Shown here in pieces: positions 24,401 through 34,523 of a DNA stretch of 64,000 nt. Each line of letters starts with the position of its first letter. Within the stretch, counting starts at the first letter, position 1. The position numbers were made by a program, and so were the translations under genes. Below the pieces are notes generated by a model that saw only the letters and a list, made by a program, of their open reading frames with translations, was not told where the DNA came from and ran no database searches. Origin of the DNA: Acridotheres tristis (lineage: Eukaryota > Chordata > Aves > Passeriformes > Sturnidae); contig CM072909.1 of assembly GCA_037013685.1 (NCBI GenBank), positions 744,001 to 808,000 of the forward strand, given 5' to 3'.

Positions 24401-27400
24401 CAGAAAGTGCTGCAGCTGCAGCTTGGCAGAGCTGCTCCTCAACCTGGGGCATGGGCACAGGGCCCTGGCCAGCCCTGGGCTCTGCACATCGAGACAAGAA
24501 ATTCACCTTCCATGGCACAGAGCTCTGGGAAGAAGTGGGAGCACAGGGACAGCGACTTCCCAAGGGGTTTTGGGTGCCCAGCCCAGCCCAAAAGCATTGA
24601 AGGAGGAGGAGGAGGAGTGAGGCATCCTCACCTGGGACGATTTCAAAGATGAATTTCCCTCCTTCCTCTGGGTTAGTGGCCACCACCTTGATGGTGCTGC
24701 CCTGGAGAGACAGGCAGCCCTAGGACAGAGCAGAGCAAAGCCCTGAGTGCCACCTCTGCCACCACACTGCCACCCAGGCTGGCAGTCCTGCCCTCCAGCA
24801 CCTTCCAGGAGATCGTTTTATACACATATATTCCTACTGATGCATTACAATGGCTTGTCAAGCAATAAGGGCCACTTCTTAAATGCCTTTTTTTCCAGTG
24901 GAGTGATTCTCAGAAAGAGAAAAATGGTTCCTTTGCTCTTTCCTATTTTTTTCTCACTTCTCATGTCCTTTTAGCCCTTGTTAGGAGTGGAAGAAGAGAG
25001 AACAAAGGAGAATGGATTTGGGGAAAACCCCAGAACATCCCCAGAAACAGGATGTTTCTGCTGGGCAGGGGCAGGAAAATGTTCCTTTAACACAGCATCA
25101 CTTAAACCCAAAAGCTGGCAGGAGAGGAGTAGAGAAAAAGGAGAAAACAGATGGGAAATTAATAAATAAAGTGGAAAACAGCAATTTCTGGTGGTCCTTC
25201 CTTCCCCTGGCTGTGGGTGGAGGGACTGGAGTAACTCAGCCCTGGAGGCTTCGAGGGGCAGGAAATGAAATTTCTCAGCAATTTCAGCCTCCTGAAGGCA
25301 CCAAGCAGGGCTGGATGCTGCCAGAAGTGCCATGAAAAGTTTTCTGTTCCCACATCCCATCTCCAGCTCCTCCCCATCACCCTGCAAATGGGAGCTGGAT
25401 CCACCAGGCTCCCACCCCAAGGATCCACTGATCACCTCCCCCTTAGGAAGGATTTTTGGCTTGAGAGGAGTTTTGCTGCTGGTAGCACTTTGTAGAGGTT
25501 AACAAGATTTTTTTTTTTTTTTTTTTTTAAATTTTGTAGAGGGAACAGGCTTTCCAGCAGAGGGGACTTTTCCCAGGAATTTCTCCAAAGGAGGAAAAGG
25601 TGGTGGATATTCAAAAATGAGTTACAGCATGAAGAAAGTGACGGAAAAAGAAAAGAAAAGAAAATGAAGTAAAATAAAGTAAAATAAAATAAGATAAAAT
25701 AAAATAAAACATGATATAATACAATATAAAACCCAAAATAAAATAAAATGTAATAAAATGCATTATAAAATGCAAAATAAAATAAAACATAAAATAAATA
25801 TAAAATAAAGTAAAATATAGAATAAAATAAAATTTGTTTCCCAAGGAAATGGGAACAGTGCCCAGTTGGTGACTAGACTGAGTTTTCCCAGCTCCTCAGT
25901 TGTTGGGCTCTGAGGGACCTGAGGAATTGAAATGCATCAATGAAGTTCCTGATCAGGACCTTGCATCTCTGTTACTACCCAGAGGCAGAAAACTCCTTTA
26001 ACACCCAACCCCAGACCCATCCCAAAACATTTCATGAAATTATGGAATTCCAGAAGGGTTTGGGTGGGAAAAGACCACCCAGTGTCACCCCTGCCATGGC
26101 AGGGACACCTCCCACTGTCCCAGGGTGCTCCAACGTGGCCTTGGGCACTGCCAGGGATCCAGGGGCAGCCACAGCTGCTCTGGGAATTCCATCCCAGCCC
26201 CTGCCCATCCTCCCAGGCAGGAATTCCTTCCCAAAATCCCACCCATCCCTGCCCTCTGGCAGTAGAAGCCATTCCCCCTTGCCCTGGTGAAGTCTCTCCC
26301 CACCTTTCTGTTCCACTCCCTCCAGGCACTGGGAGGCCACAACTGAATCACCCCAAAGCTTCTCCTCTCCAGGGTGGACACCCCCAATTCCCTATGAGGG
26401 GAATGATGCCTAAATTAAGTTTTAGCTTTTGTATTTTCCAGGCTCTGCACTGCATTGGTGTGTGACTCTGAACTCCATACAAAGTGTTCCAAGTTCTCCT
26501 CCCAGCTCAGGCACACAAAACAATCCTTTGCCAGCCCCAAAACCAAGGACACGCTGCAGCTTCAGCCCCAAAAAGTGCAAACAGCAGAGAATGGAGGAGA
26601 GAATCTGGGAGGATGGGACTGCAGAACCTGGAGCTGGAATTGGACAATTAACCCAAATATGGGAATGGACCAAAACTGATAAAAGTGTGAAAGCTCAGGA
26701 CTTATCTTGGGTGTAGCCACAGGTGGGCCCTTGCACTGCCCAAGGTGAATCCTTTGAAAGCCTTCCAATAAATCTCTATTTTGTTCACTTAACTCTGTCC
26801 AGCCTCTGCTCCAGGTCAGCCTCCTTTGGCATCACCCTCGGCCCAAAATGCCCAGCCCGGGGGCGATGGGGAGCAGTGGCCTGGCCCTACCTGAGGCTTG
26901 GCATCGTCCTCGTCCTTGTAGTAGAGCAGCTGCTGTCCCTGGAGCACAAAGAAGCGCAGCTGCCAGTTCTTGACGATGGAGCGCTGCTTCTTCAGCCAGC
27001 CCAGCTTGAGCGGCCGCGCCCCAGGGCTGGGGGAGCCCGGCTGGGAACACGAGGGGTCCCCACTCATCACACTCCGGGAGCGGGCTGTGGGGACACACAG
27101 AGTGGGGACAGGGACACGGCTGTGGGGACACACAGAGTGGGGACAGGGACACGGCTGTGGGGACACACAGAGTGGGGACACGGACACGGGGACAGGGACA
27201 CGGCTGTGGGGACACACAGAGTGGGGACAGGGACACGGCTGTGGGGACACACAGAGTGGGGACACGGACACGGGGACAGGGACACGGCTGTGGGGACACA
27301 CAGAGTGGGGACAGGGACACGGCTGTGGGGACACACAGAGTGGGGACACGGACACGGCTGTGGGGACACACAGAGTGGGGACAGGGACACGGGGACAGGG

Positions 27401-30400
27401 ACACGGCTGTGAGGACACACAGAGTGGGGACAGGGACACGGCTGTGGGGACACACAGAATGGGGACAGGGACACGGGGACAGGGACACGGCTGTGGGGAC
27501 ACACAGAGTGGGGACAGGGACACGGCTGTGGGGACACAGAATGGGGACAGGGACACAGGGAACGGGGACAGGGACACGGGGACACGGCTGTGGGGACAGG
27601 GACACAGCTGTGGGGACACAGAGAATGGGGACAGGGTCTGTGGGGACACAAGGAATGGGGACACAGGGAGTGGGGACAGGGACACAGGGAGTGGGGACAG
27701 AGAGAGACACGGGTGTAGGGACACAGGGAATGGGGACACTGGGTGTGGGGACAGGGACACGGAATGGGGACAGGGACACAGGGTGTGGGGACAGACACAC
27801 GGGTGTGAGGACACAGGGAATGGGGACAGAGAGAGACCCGAGCTGTGGGGACTCAGAGGGACACTTGGTGTGGGGACACGGGGACACAGGAGTGGAGTCA
27901 GAGGGACACAGGGGTGAGGACACTGGGTGTGGGGACACAGAGACCCAGGAGTGGAGACACGGGTTGTAGGGACAAAGAAGGACACGGGGTATAGGGACAG
28001 AGAGAGACAAAGGAGGGGGGACAGAGGGACACAGGGAGAGGCTCTCGGCCCGTGCTCTGCTGAGAGAACTGGCCCCAGTTTACAAAGGAAGTGGCTGCAG
28101 TCGCTGCCACCGTGTGCTTCCTTTTTCCTGCGTGGGAGGAATTGTCTTGCAAGTGAGAACAAAATCATTAGCACAATTTTTGGGTTTGTTTTTAATGGGA
28201 GTGTTTGGTTTCTGTGCCCTCCCCAGAGCAGCAGAGACAGCAGAGTGACCCAAACAGTTTGAAGGTCACAGCTTTGCTCTGGGACAGCCTGGTGGTCCCA
28301 GTGGGGCAGAACTCACATTTATGGGGCTGGAATTGAAAAAATCGAGAATGTATTTGGCACTGGGCAGAGCAGTGTCCCTGTCATCTGCCTGCATGGCCCC
28401 ACTGGTGCCAGGGTTGGTGGCACGGCCCTGTGGCATCTCCAAACACTTCTGTGGCAGCAAAAGCCTTGCAGGGATCACGTCCAGATGGGATTTTTGCCTC
28501 TGGACCAGGCACTGCAGCCCCCCAGAGCCAACCCAGCTGGGCAGTTTGCATTTACAGCTGCAAGGCAAAAAATAATGCAATGGTTGTGGGTGAATTCAGC
28601 CTCTCTGGAGTCTGCACGTGGTGATTTCTGAGATAGAAAACCCTCGGCAGCCAGGGCTCCAGTGGCTCAGTTCAGGGGTGTCCCCACTTCCCCTCCCCAA
28701 ATCCCCCAGTGTAAGAAACCCCCTTGGTGGTGCCCCCAAAGCATTTCCTGCACTAACGGCCTCTGGGTTGGGCATTTCCTCCAAAACATCCTCACTGCTC
28801 CCCCTGCAGCCCCAGACCTCCAGCAGTGTGGCAGGAGAAAGGGCAGAGGGGCCATGGCCAACAACAGCCCCTGGCCAGAGCCTTGTCCTGGGCAGGAACC
28901 CCCCTGGCACCACCTGCTCCTGCCCAGGGGAGGGACCTGGGCAAACTGCAATGAAAAACCACTAAAAGATTTCACGAGGGAATTTCTGTTTCACTGAAAT
29001 AAAGAGCTCTGCAGCTTTCTGGGATTTCCAAACGCTGCCTGTGCCACAGCCAGGGCTGGGGGTGAGGAGGGGAAAGTGTCCCCAGGCCAGGAGGAGCCAA
29101 TGAGGGCAGTGGCAGTTTGCAAATATTGCAAACATTTGCAAATGTGACTTTACATTTCTGCAAATGAAATCACAGCACCCCTGGAAACCCTGCACACACA
29201 CAAATACAAAAATTCACACACTCCTCCAGCAGCTGGAAGCTGCAAAAAGCACCAGGGATTTCATCACAAGCAGATTTTCTTGAAAAACAGCAATTCCTGG
29301 TACCAACATGGGCTCAAGCCTCTGTCCCATCTCCACCCTCTCTGCTCCCCAGAACCCCTGGTGTCTCCCCCAGCCTCTTTTTCTGAGCTGCTGATTGACT
29401 TCAGTCACTGCTCCACAGCCTGTGGGCAAAAAAAATATTAATTATCCTAAGAATGAGCAATGCAGGAGTCCAGGATGCTTCTGTGATAATTCCGTGGGGA
29501 TTTCTCCCCTCGAGTGTGGGAGATGGCACTGAGCCTCTGCCCAGCTCGAGTTTCTGAGCCATCCCAGCTCTCATCTTGCATTTGGGGCTTCCATCCCTTC
29601 ATTTGGGGCTTTCATTCCTCCATTTGGGGCTCTGTGTGCAGAGAATGGTTTGGCCACTCTGGCTTCAGACAGAAATCCAAGTTGCCTTTGCAGGAGAATC
29701 CAGCCAGGCCACCCCTACCTGCAGAGAGCAGCTGGGTCCAACCTCTGCTTCGGGGACAAATCCAGCCCCAGGGTGACCCTGGCCCAGGAGCATGGATGGC
29801 CTGGCCTCAGGGCATGCACAGGGCTGGGCTCTGCAGCCCTCCCCGAGCACACCAGCATCACCCTAAATCCCTTCCCTGGCTTCCTGACCCAGCCCAGCTC
29901 TGGGGTTCTGTGCTCAGAGTCCACACAGGAATCCCACACCCCTTCCCAAGGTGTCCTCCCATGGTTTCCATGCTGGAGAAGGATCCTGGGGTGGGTAAGA
30001 GCCCTGCAGAGCCTGGCCAGGGGCAGGAGGGGAGTCAGGAGATCCCAGGGTAAGGCTTCCCACAGCCCTGGGACCTCCTCAGCATCCCTGAGAGGAAAGC
30101 ACTGATGTCAGAGGGGCTGGGACACCTGAGCTGGGGCCAGACTGATCCCTCCAGCCTGGGCCAGACTGATCCCTCCAGCCTGGGCCAGACTGATCCCTCC
30201 AGCCTGGGCCAGACTGATCCCTCCAGCCTGGATCAGACTGATCCCTCCAGCCAGGGCCAGACTGATCCCTCCAGCCTGGGCCAGACTGATCCCTCCAGCC
30301 AGGGCCAGACTGATCCCTCCAGCCTGGATCAGACTGATCCCTCCAGCCTGGGCCAGACTGATCCCTCCAGCCTGGATCAGACTGATCCCTCCAGCCTGGG

Positions 30401-30849
30401 CCAGACTGATCCCTCCAGCCTGGATCAGACTGATCCCTCCAGCCTGGGCCACATCCCTTTGCCTGAGCCTCGCCTCCTGCAGGGTTTGTGCCACCGCAAC
30501 AGGCCTGGCTGGTTTAAATCCTCCCAAACCTTGGTTTTAGGGGGGCAGCAGCCCTGTCCCCCAATCCCCACAGCATCCCTCACTGACAGCTTTGTAAATC
30601 ACTTCTTGCCAATCACTTGCAAAGCATCTGCTCTCTCTCAAAGTGGCACTTGGGGCCCAGGTCCCAGGTCCCCCCACTGAGGCCAGAGCCAAAATCTGAG
30701 CCGGACTTGGCCACAGCCACCCCCAGCCCCTGGCCCAGCCCCGGCACCCACGCAGGCACAGAAGGGCACAAAGGAACACTCACTGTACCTATTTTTGCAG
30801 CATCCATCTTCAGGTTGAAATCCCAGTTCCGTGGCAGCTTGAGGGACAT
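15431..30849 (-). CDS. ARHGAP25: Rho GTPase-activating protein 25, complete, 11 coding exons
   Basis: ARHGAP25 is a cytosolic and membrane-recruited GAP that switches off Rac in leukocytes, affecting phagocytosis and cell migration. Coding exons, 5' to 3' on the minus strand: 30849-30789, 27084-26891, 24719-24632, 23739-23620, 21100-20893, 19527-19395, 18750-18677, 18129-18008, 17485-17292, 16822-16251, 15641-15431 (stop TAG 15433-15431). All introns are GT-AG and phases join exactly: 1977 bp, 658 residues, against about 645 in human. The start [14 protein letters not shown] matches the family. A PH domain (about 46-150, [15 protein letters not shown]) is followed by a RhoGAP domain (about 165-355) with its arginine finger in GIFRLPGQ (near Arg199) and the [16 protein letters not shown] helix. 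Next come a Ser/Pro-rich linker with KRTQTLP and a C-terminal coiled coil rich in Glu and Lys. Repeats abut exons 2 and 5, and LTR-like DNA lies close to both. Confidence 0.96.
15666..15708. repeat. ATTGG/ATTGC pentanucleotide repeat upstream of ARHGAP25 exon 11
   Basis: This short tandem repeat has about three ATTGG units and then about five ATTGC units. On the gene strand it lies roughly 25-67 bases upstream of the exon 11 start, in the interval where a branch point would be expected. Confidence 0.9.
18861..19012 (+). mobile_element. CR1 LINE 3' fragment in ARHGAP25 intron 6
   Basis: The fragment is recognised from GGGCAGTGGGGGAGTCCCCA, the GGTGGCACTCGGGGACA segment and a degenerate TTGATGATC...CCTTTCC tail. 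These follow the order of a CR1 3' end. It is 5'-truncated, in sense on the + strand and so antisense to ARHGAP25, and is moderately diverged. Confidence 0.7.
19889..19928. repeat. 12-bp tandem repeat CACAGCTTTGGG
   Basis: Three perfect copies of a 12-mer followed by a partial copy, in ARHGAP25 intron 5. No further function is apparent. Confidence 0.9.
20767..20892. repeat. 42-bp minisatellite, three copies, abutting the ARHGAP25 exon 5 donor
   Basis: Three nearly perfect 42-bp units start at 20767, 20809 and 20851. The last runs straight into the exon 5 donor at 20892. On the gene strand each unit begins GTAACGCTGCTG, the same bases as the real start of intron 5, so the authentic donor context is repeated twice more downstream. 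The unit is 14 codons long and open in one minus-strand frame (a [14 protein letters not shown] repeat), but that is not the exon 5 frame, which meets TAA immediately after the donor. Confidence 0.93.
21137..21591 (+). mobile_element. Solo-LTR-like element, copy 1 (ARHGAP25 intron 4)
   Basis: This is one of three related copies (also 26404-26834 and 32501-32962) sharing a core of about 240 bp that starts CTGCACTGCATTGGTGTGTG. All three have an AATAAA signal about 60 bases before the 3' end. Copies 1 and 2 begin TGATGCC and end near GGCATC, which fits the TG...CA inverted ends of an endogenous retroviral LTR. No internal retroviral genes or clear target-site duplications are visible, so it is a solo LTR at most. 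The 5' 50 bases of this copy are diverged, so its start may be as late as about 21185. It is antisense to ARHGAP25 and 36-85 bp from exon 5. Confidence 0.55.
23030..23262 (+). mobile_element. CR1 LINE fragment in ARHGAP25 intron 4
   Basis: The order of segments is that of the CR1 terminal region: GTACAGCCTGGAGAAGGGAA, CCAGGGAGAGCTCAGAGCCC, GGGATGG-like and ATGGCTTTGAGCTGGAAGAG, then ATTGGGAAGGAATTC and GAGGCCCTGGCACAGG. It is truncated at both ends and does not reach the CR1 3' terminus. It is antisense to the gene. Confidence 0.85.
25508..25528. repeat. Poly-T tract
   Basis: A run of about 20 T in ARHGAP25 intron 2. On the gene strand this is poly-A. There is no retrocopy next to it that I can recognise. 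Confidence 0.9.
25639..25835. repeat. AAAAT-rich low-complexity tract
   Basis: About 200 bases of AAAATAAAAT-type repeat with G interruptions (AAAATAAAGT, AAAATAAGAT) in ARHGAP25 intron 2. It contrasts sharply with the GC-rich DNA around it and is T-rich on the gene strand. Confidence 0.92.
26038..26395 (-). mobile_element. CR1 LINE 3' end, minus orientation
   Basis: Read on the minus strand it runs from a GGGGGTGTCCACCCTGGAGA-like segment through GGAATGGCTTCTACTGCCAG and TGGGAAGGAATTCCTGCCTG. It ends in the CR1 tail GTCTTTTCCCACCCAAACCC and TTCTGGAATTCCATAA. It is about 358 bp, fairly well preserved, and lies in the same orientation as ARHGAP25 (intron 2). LTR-like copy 2 begins 9 bases beyond its 5' end. 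Confidence 0.88.
26404..26834 (+). mobile_element. Solo-LTR-like element, copy 2 (ARHGAP25 intron 2)
   Basis: It begins TGATGCC and ends GGCATCA, perfect 7-bp inverted ends. The core is shared with copies 1 and 3, and AATAAA lies at about 26767. Clear target-site duplications are not visible. It is antisense to ARHGAP25, and its 3' end is 56 bp from the exon 2 donor border at 26891. Confidence 0.6.
27085..28030. repeat. About 35-bp G-rich minisatellite abutting the ARHGAP25 exon 2 acceptor
   Basis: The + strand unit is roughly TGTGGGGACACACAGAGTGG followed by GGACAGGGACACGGC (35 bp), with some units lengthened by an extra ACGGGGACAGGGAC. There are 11-12 good copies in 27086-27540, then degenerate copies to about 28030. 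On the gene strand each good unit reads pyrimidine tract, TGTGTGTCCCCACAG, then CC, identical to the real exon 2 acceptor context at 27085-27086. The exon 2 frame stays open on the minus strand from 28174 through the whole array. The G-rich strand has many GGGG runs and could form quadruplexes. Confidence 0.95.
30126..30452. repeat. 24-bp minisatellite in ARHGAP25 intron 1, 13 copies
   Basis: Thirteen copies of a 24-mer centred on CAGACTGATCCCTCCAGC alternate between CTGGGC, CTGGAT and CAGGGC spacers. It is open in one frame on each strand because 24 is a multiple of 3. It lies about 340 bp downstream of exon 1 and has no sign of being translated. Confidence 0.95.
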
Positions 30850-31457
30850 TTTGGATCAGGAGATGGGCTGGAACCAAGCCCTGATGGTCCCGTGGGGGTG
30901 CCCCCACACAGCGCAGCAGCTCAGCGAGGGTTGATTTGCCAGCGAGTTTCCTGCCTCTGAGAGCAGCTGCAAAACCCCATAAAAGTCCTTTCCTGCCCTG
31001 CTTTCCTGCCCAGCTCTGGCTCCCCCAGATGCTGTCAGGTGCTTCCAGGTGTGGTGGCCTTGCTGTCCCCTGTGCTGGCTGAGGGGACACAGCCCAGCCC
31101 GGGGCCGCTCCCCACGCGCCGCTCGGGGCATTTGAGGAAGTGGAGTCAGGAGCTCTGGGTGTCCTCCCGGGGCTCTCAGAGCTGCTCTGAGCAGGAACAG
31201 CCCAGCCCAGGGCTCTGGGCAAGGCTCTGCTCAGGGGCAGAGCTCAGGTGTGAGCTCAGGGTGACGTCTGTGCCCATGTGGGACATCCTCTGATGGCACT
31301 GGGGGCTTTCATTTTTCCTAGTAATTGCTGACGTGTCCCCAGGGCTGACTAAAGGTTTTTACAGTGGTAAAAGCCAAATGGGGATGAAATGAGGCAGCTG
31401 TGGGAAGAAGGGCCATGGAAATCAGAGCAGTGAACACCAAGGCATCTTGGAGCCATG

Positions 31458-31875
31458 GAAGGGGTTGGGTTGGGTTGGAAGAGACTCAAAGCCCATCAGT
31501 GCCACCTGTGCCATGCCAGGGACAGCTCCCACTGCCCCAGGCTGCTCCCAGCCCCATCCAAGCTGGCCTTGGACACTGCCAGGGATCCAGGGGCAGCCAC
31601 AGCTTCTCTGGGCACCCTGTGCCAGGGCCTGCCCACCCTCCCAGGGAACAATTCCCTCCTTATATCTAACCTAAATTTATTAAACCTAAACTAATTTTAA
31701 CCTAAATTTCATAAATACCCTAAAACCTGGCAGTGATCAAAGCAGGCAGAGCTCAAGCAGCATTGCAGTTTTGCTCTCCCAGAGCTTTGCATCCCCACCA
31801 TGCCCGAGCAGGCAGCGGTGACAGCTCAGGAAATGGATTCCACCAAATCTCACAACAACTGATGGGAGCTGCTCT
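31458..31875 (-). repeat. Inverted-duplication arm B containing a CR1 3' end
   Basis: Reverse-complement partner of 7921-8333, 418 bp, with one extra TTGGG in the CR1 tail. The CR1 part is in minus orientation. The two arms are about 23.1 kb apart (inner edges) and face each other, bracketing all but the last few hundred bases on each side of ARHGAP25. Confidence 0.9.
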
Positions 31876-32500
31876 GACCTCCCAGTCACAGCAGGCTCCC
31901 CCCAAGGCCTGGTGGAGGCTCCAGCCCCATCTCCCCCACCCTGGGAAAGCCCAGCCCCTGTGCAGAGGGAAGCTGTCCCAAGCAGAAGCAGGAACAGCAG
32001 CAGGGGGATGAACAAGGATGTGGCTGCCGGTTCCTGTTGTGATTCCCAGCCCAGCTTTGAGTCCAGGAGCCACTGAGCCACCTGCAAAGGGATTTTGTTC
32101 ATTGTTGTAGCTTTAACCGAGGAAAGGAAAGAGCTGGAGCCTGTGCTCGGTGCCCAGTCACAGCACAGCCAGGGTGGAGCCTGCTGGAGTTAATTAATTT
32201 GGATTTAATTTAGGTTAATCACAGCTGAAAAATGACTTCGTTGCTCACAGTGACTGGAGCCAGCTCAGAGATCCCCAGCTCACAGATTCCACTGCCCAAA
32301 GTGCAGAGAATATGACAGTGTGGAATTTCACAGCAGAGCAACCCAGGACGTTCCCCCAGCCTGACAAGATTAACCCAAAACCTGCTCTGGACCCAAACTC
32401 CTCAGCTGGCTCCATTTCTGTACCCCAAGCAGAGGGCCCTGAGTGAGCTTTGGATTAAGGACCAATTTTAACTCTCGGTAATATCTGCAGACAGCTAAAG

Positions 32501-32962
32501 TAATGCCTTAAGGTTTAGCTTTTGTATTTTCCAGGCTCTGCACTGCATTGGTGTGTGACTCTGAACTCCATACAAAGTGTTCCAAGCTCTCCTCCCAGCT
32601 CAGGCACACAAAACAATCCTTTGCCAGCCCCACAACCAAGGACACGCTGCAGCTTCAGCCCCAAAAAGTGCAAACAGCAGAGAATGGAGGAGAGAATCTG
32701 GGAGGATGGGACTGCAGAACCTGGAGCTGGTATTGGACAATGAACCCCAGTGTGAAAATAGAGGATTAATAACCCTCAAATACATATATATATATAAAAC
32801 TTATAAAAGTTTGCAATCTCGTGACTCAGAGTCCATCTTGGATCCATCATGGGTGGAGCCCTGGTGAGGCTCTTGCACTGCCCAAGGTGAATCCTTTGAA
32901 AGCCTTTTAATAAATCCCTGCTTTATTCCTTTTACAGCCTCGGTTCCAGGCAGCCTCTCACA
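32501..32962 (+). mobile_element. Solo-LTR-like element, copy 3 (intergenic)
   Basis: It begins TAATGCC, shares TTTAGCTTTTGTATTTTCCAGG with copy 2, and contains the common core followed by a divergent segment with an AT dinucleotide run. AATAAA lies at about 32910. The 3' end is less certain because the GGCATC terminus is not clear. It is in the same orientation as copies 1 and 2. Confidence 0.5.
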
Positions 32963-33290
32963 GCTCAGAAGCAGCTCCAGGCCTCACATTTTGACCCTGT
33001 TTGCAGTCTGTGCAGCCTGGAGCCCTTTCCCAGCCGTGTCACGGGCAGGATGTCACGCGGGCCCGTCCCCTCCTCCAGAACGGAAACTCTGCTGGAGCCC
33101 AAAACTGCAGCTCAGCCCAAGGCTGTGGTCACAGCACAGAGCTCAGCCCTCCCTAGCACCCCAAAACAGCCCCTGGGAGCACCCCAGAGCTGCTTCAGCC
33201 CCTCCTGCTCAGGGACCTGGCAGAACTGGGGAAGGACACCACCAGGTTGAATTTTTTTTAGCCACCCCTCAGGACAGCCTGCTCCTGAGC

Positions 33291-33530
33291 TGAACCATGG
33301 AATTCCAGACGGGTTTGGGTTGGAAGGGACCTGAGGAATGATCCAGTTACACCCCCTTCCACACCTTCCACTCCCAGGTTGCTCCAAGCCCCATCCACCA
33401 ACCTCACCTTGAGCACTTCCAGGGATCCAGGGGCAGCCACAGCTGCTCTGGGAATTCCATCCCAGCCTCTGCCCACCCTCACAGGGAACAATTCTTTCCC
33501 AATATCCAATTTAAACCTTCCATGCCTCAG
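33291..33530 (-). mobile_element. CR1 LINE 3' end, minus orientation
   Basis: Plus-strand AACCATGGAATTCCAGACGG, GGTTTGGGTTGGAAGGGACC and GGATCCAGGGGCAGCCACAG follow the reverse complement of a CR1 3' end. It is 5'-truncated and moderately diverged. Confidence 0.85.
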
Positions 33531-34517
33531 CAGGACCTAAAAAAGGCAAATCTCAGCCCCTGAAGTTGTTTTTTTTCCATCCCTCTTCCATCAGGATCTG
33601 GTGCACAGCATGTCACAGGGAGGCAGCCTGGGCTTGAGGCTCACTCTGCCTGAGGCTGGAGCACAGCGAGCACCAGGATTCCTACTGGGAATCTGCATTT
33701 CTCCAGGTGTGACCAAATCAAATTGGCACAGGATGAGGGGGAAAGCAGCGGGGAGCCCTGGCTGAGGGGCTGGCACTGGGCTGGGCTGTGCCACCACCTC
33801 TGCCTGGCACTGTCACACAGCCCCAGTGCCCGTGTGACAGCTGCACGGCTGCCTGAGCACCCCAGGGTCCCTTTTGTGGCAGATTTACACCCAAAGGACT
33901 GCTCAGCCCTCGACTTGGTTCACATCTTGCTGGATATTGAATATTGCTGCCCCTGGTGAATGTGGGAGTTGGGTGTGGAGTCACCTCAATGGTCTCCATC
34001 AGCTCTGCTGCTGCTGCTGGAGGCTGAATTTGTCTGCAAGTGCCCACGCAGTGACAGGAAGTCCTGAGAGGCAGCTGAGGGGCTGCTTTGGCTTAGCTGA
34101 TAAGTAAAAAAAACAACAGACAAAATAACACCAGAGCTAAAAATAGCTTCTTGCTGGGTAAACAGAGGATTCTGCCCTCCTGACCCCCCAAAAGTCAGGA
34201 GAAAGGGCTGAAATGAAAGAGTAACTTATGGCAAGTGGAACTCAAAAGGATTTTTCAGTTGGCTGAGTGCCAACACTTTCCTCATCACTGATCAGGATGA
34301 ACCTGGATGATCCAAGCCCAGGGTCACCCCAAATCCCACAGGGAATGTGGCTGTTCATGTTCAGCTCCCCTGTGTTCTTGCCACAGCCAGGTCTGCTCTC
34401 CAGAAAATCCCTTAGGAAGGAGAGCTATAGGGCAAGGAATGACGGAATGGGAGCTTGGAAAACGTGGAGCATCCCATGGTGCTGAATGAAACTCCTCCTC
34501 GGATAATGGAATTTATA

Positions 34518-34523
34518 TTTATT
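34518..34523 (-). terminator. CDS2: Candidate CDS2 polyadenylation signal
   Basis: TTTATT on the + strand reads AATAAA on the minus strand, in an AT-rich block (34505-34590) at the edge of GC-rich intergenic DNA. It is 3.9 kb past the CDS2 stop, consistent with the long CDS2 3' UTR known in mammals. Nearer alternative signals cannot be excluded. Confidence 0.35.

Larger units (their letters stand above)
30850..34517. other. ARHGAP25 upstream region and intergenic DNA
   Basis: This holds the presumed ARHGAP25 5' UTR and promoter just above 30849 (no TATA box or strong CpG island that I can point to), inverted-duplication arm B, LTR-like copy 3, one CR1 fragment and an AT dinucleotide tract near 32783. 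I see no gene. Confidence 0.55.

Noticed and set aside
25508..25835. Poly-T plus AAAAT tract as the tail of a processed pseudogene
   Set aside because: No reverse-transcribed gene body or target-site duplication is visible beside it; it looks like simple low-complexity DNA.
26816..28174. Minus-strand open frame of 452 codons, and overlapping frames of 392, 315, 270 and 243 codons
   Set aside because: They are products of the stop-free minisatellite at 27085-28030. Only the last 64 codons of the first one are a real ARHGAP25 exon.
30105..30680. 191-codon frame with repeated SLGQTDPS and its 139-codon antisense partner
   Set aside because: A 24-bp repeat unit keeps any frame open. It lies inside ARHGAP25 intron 1 and has no independent evidence of translation.
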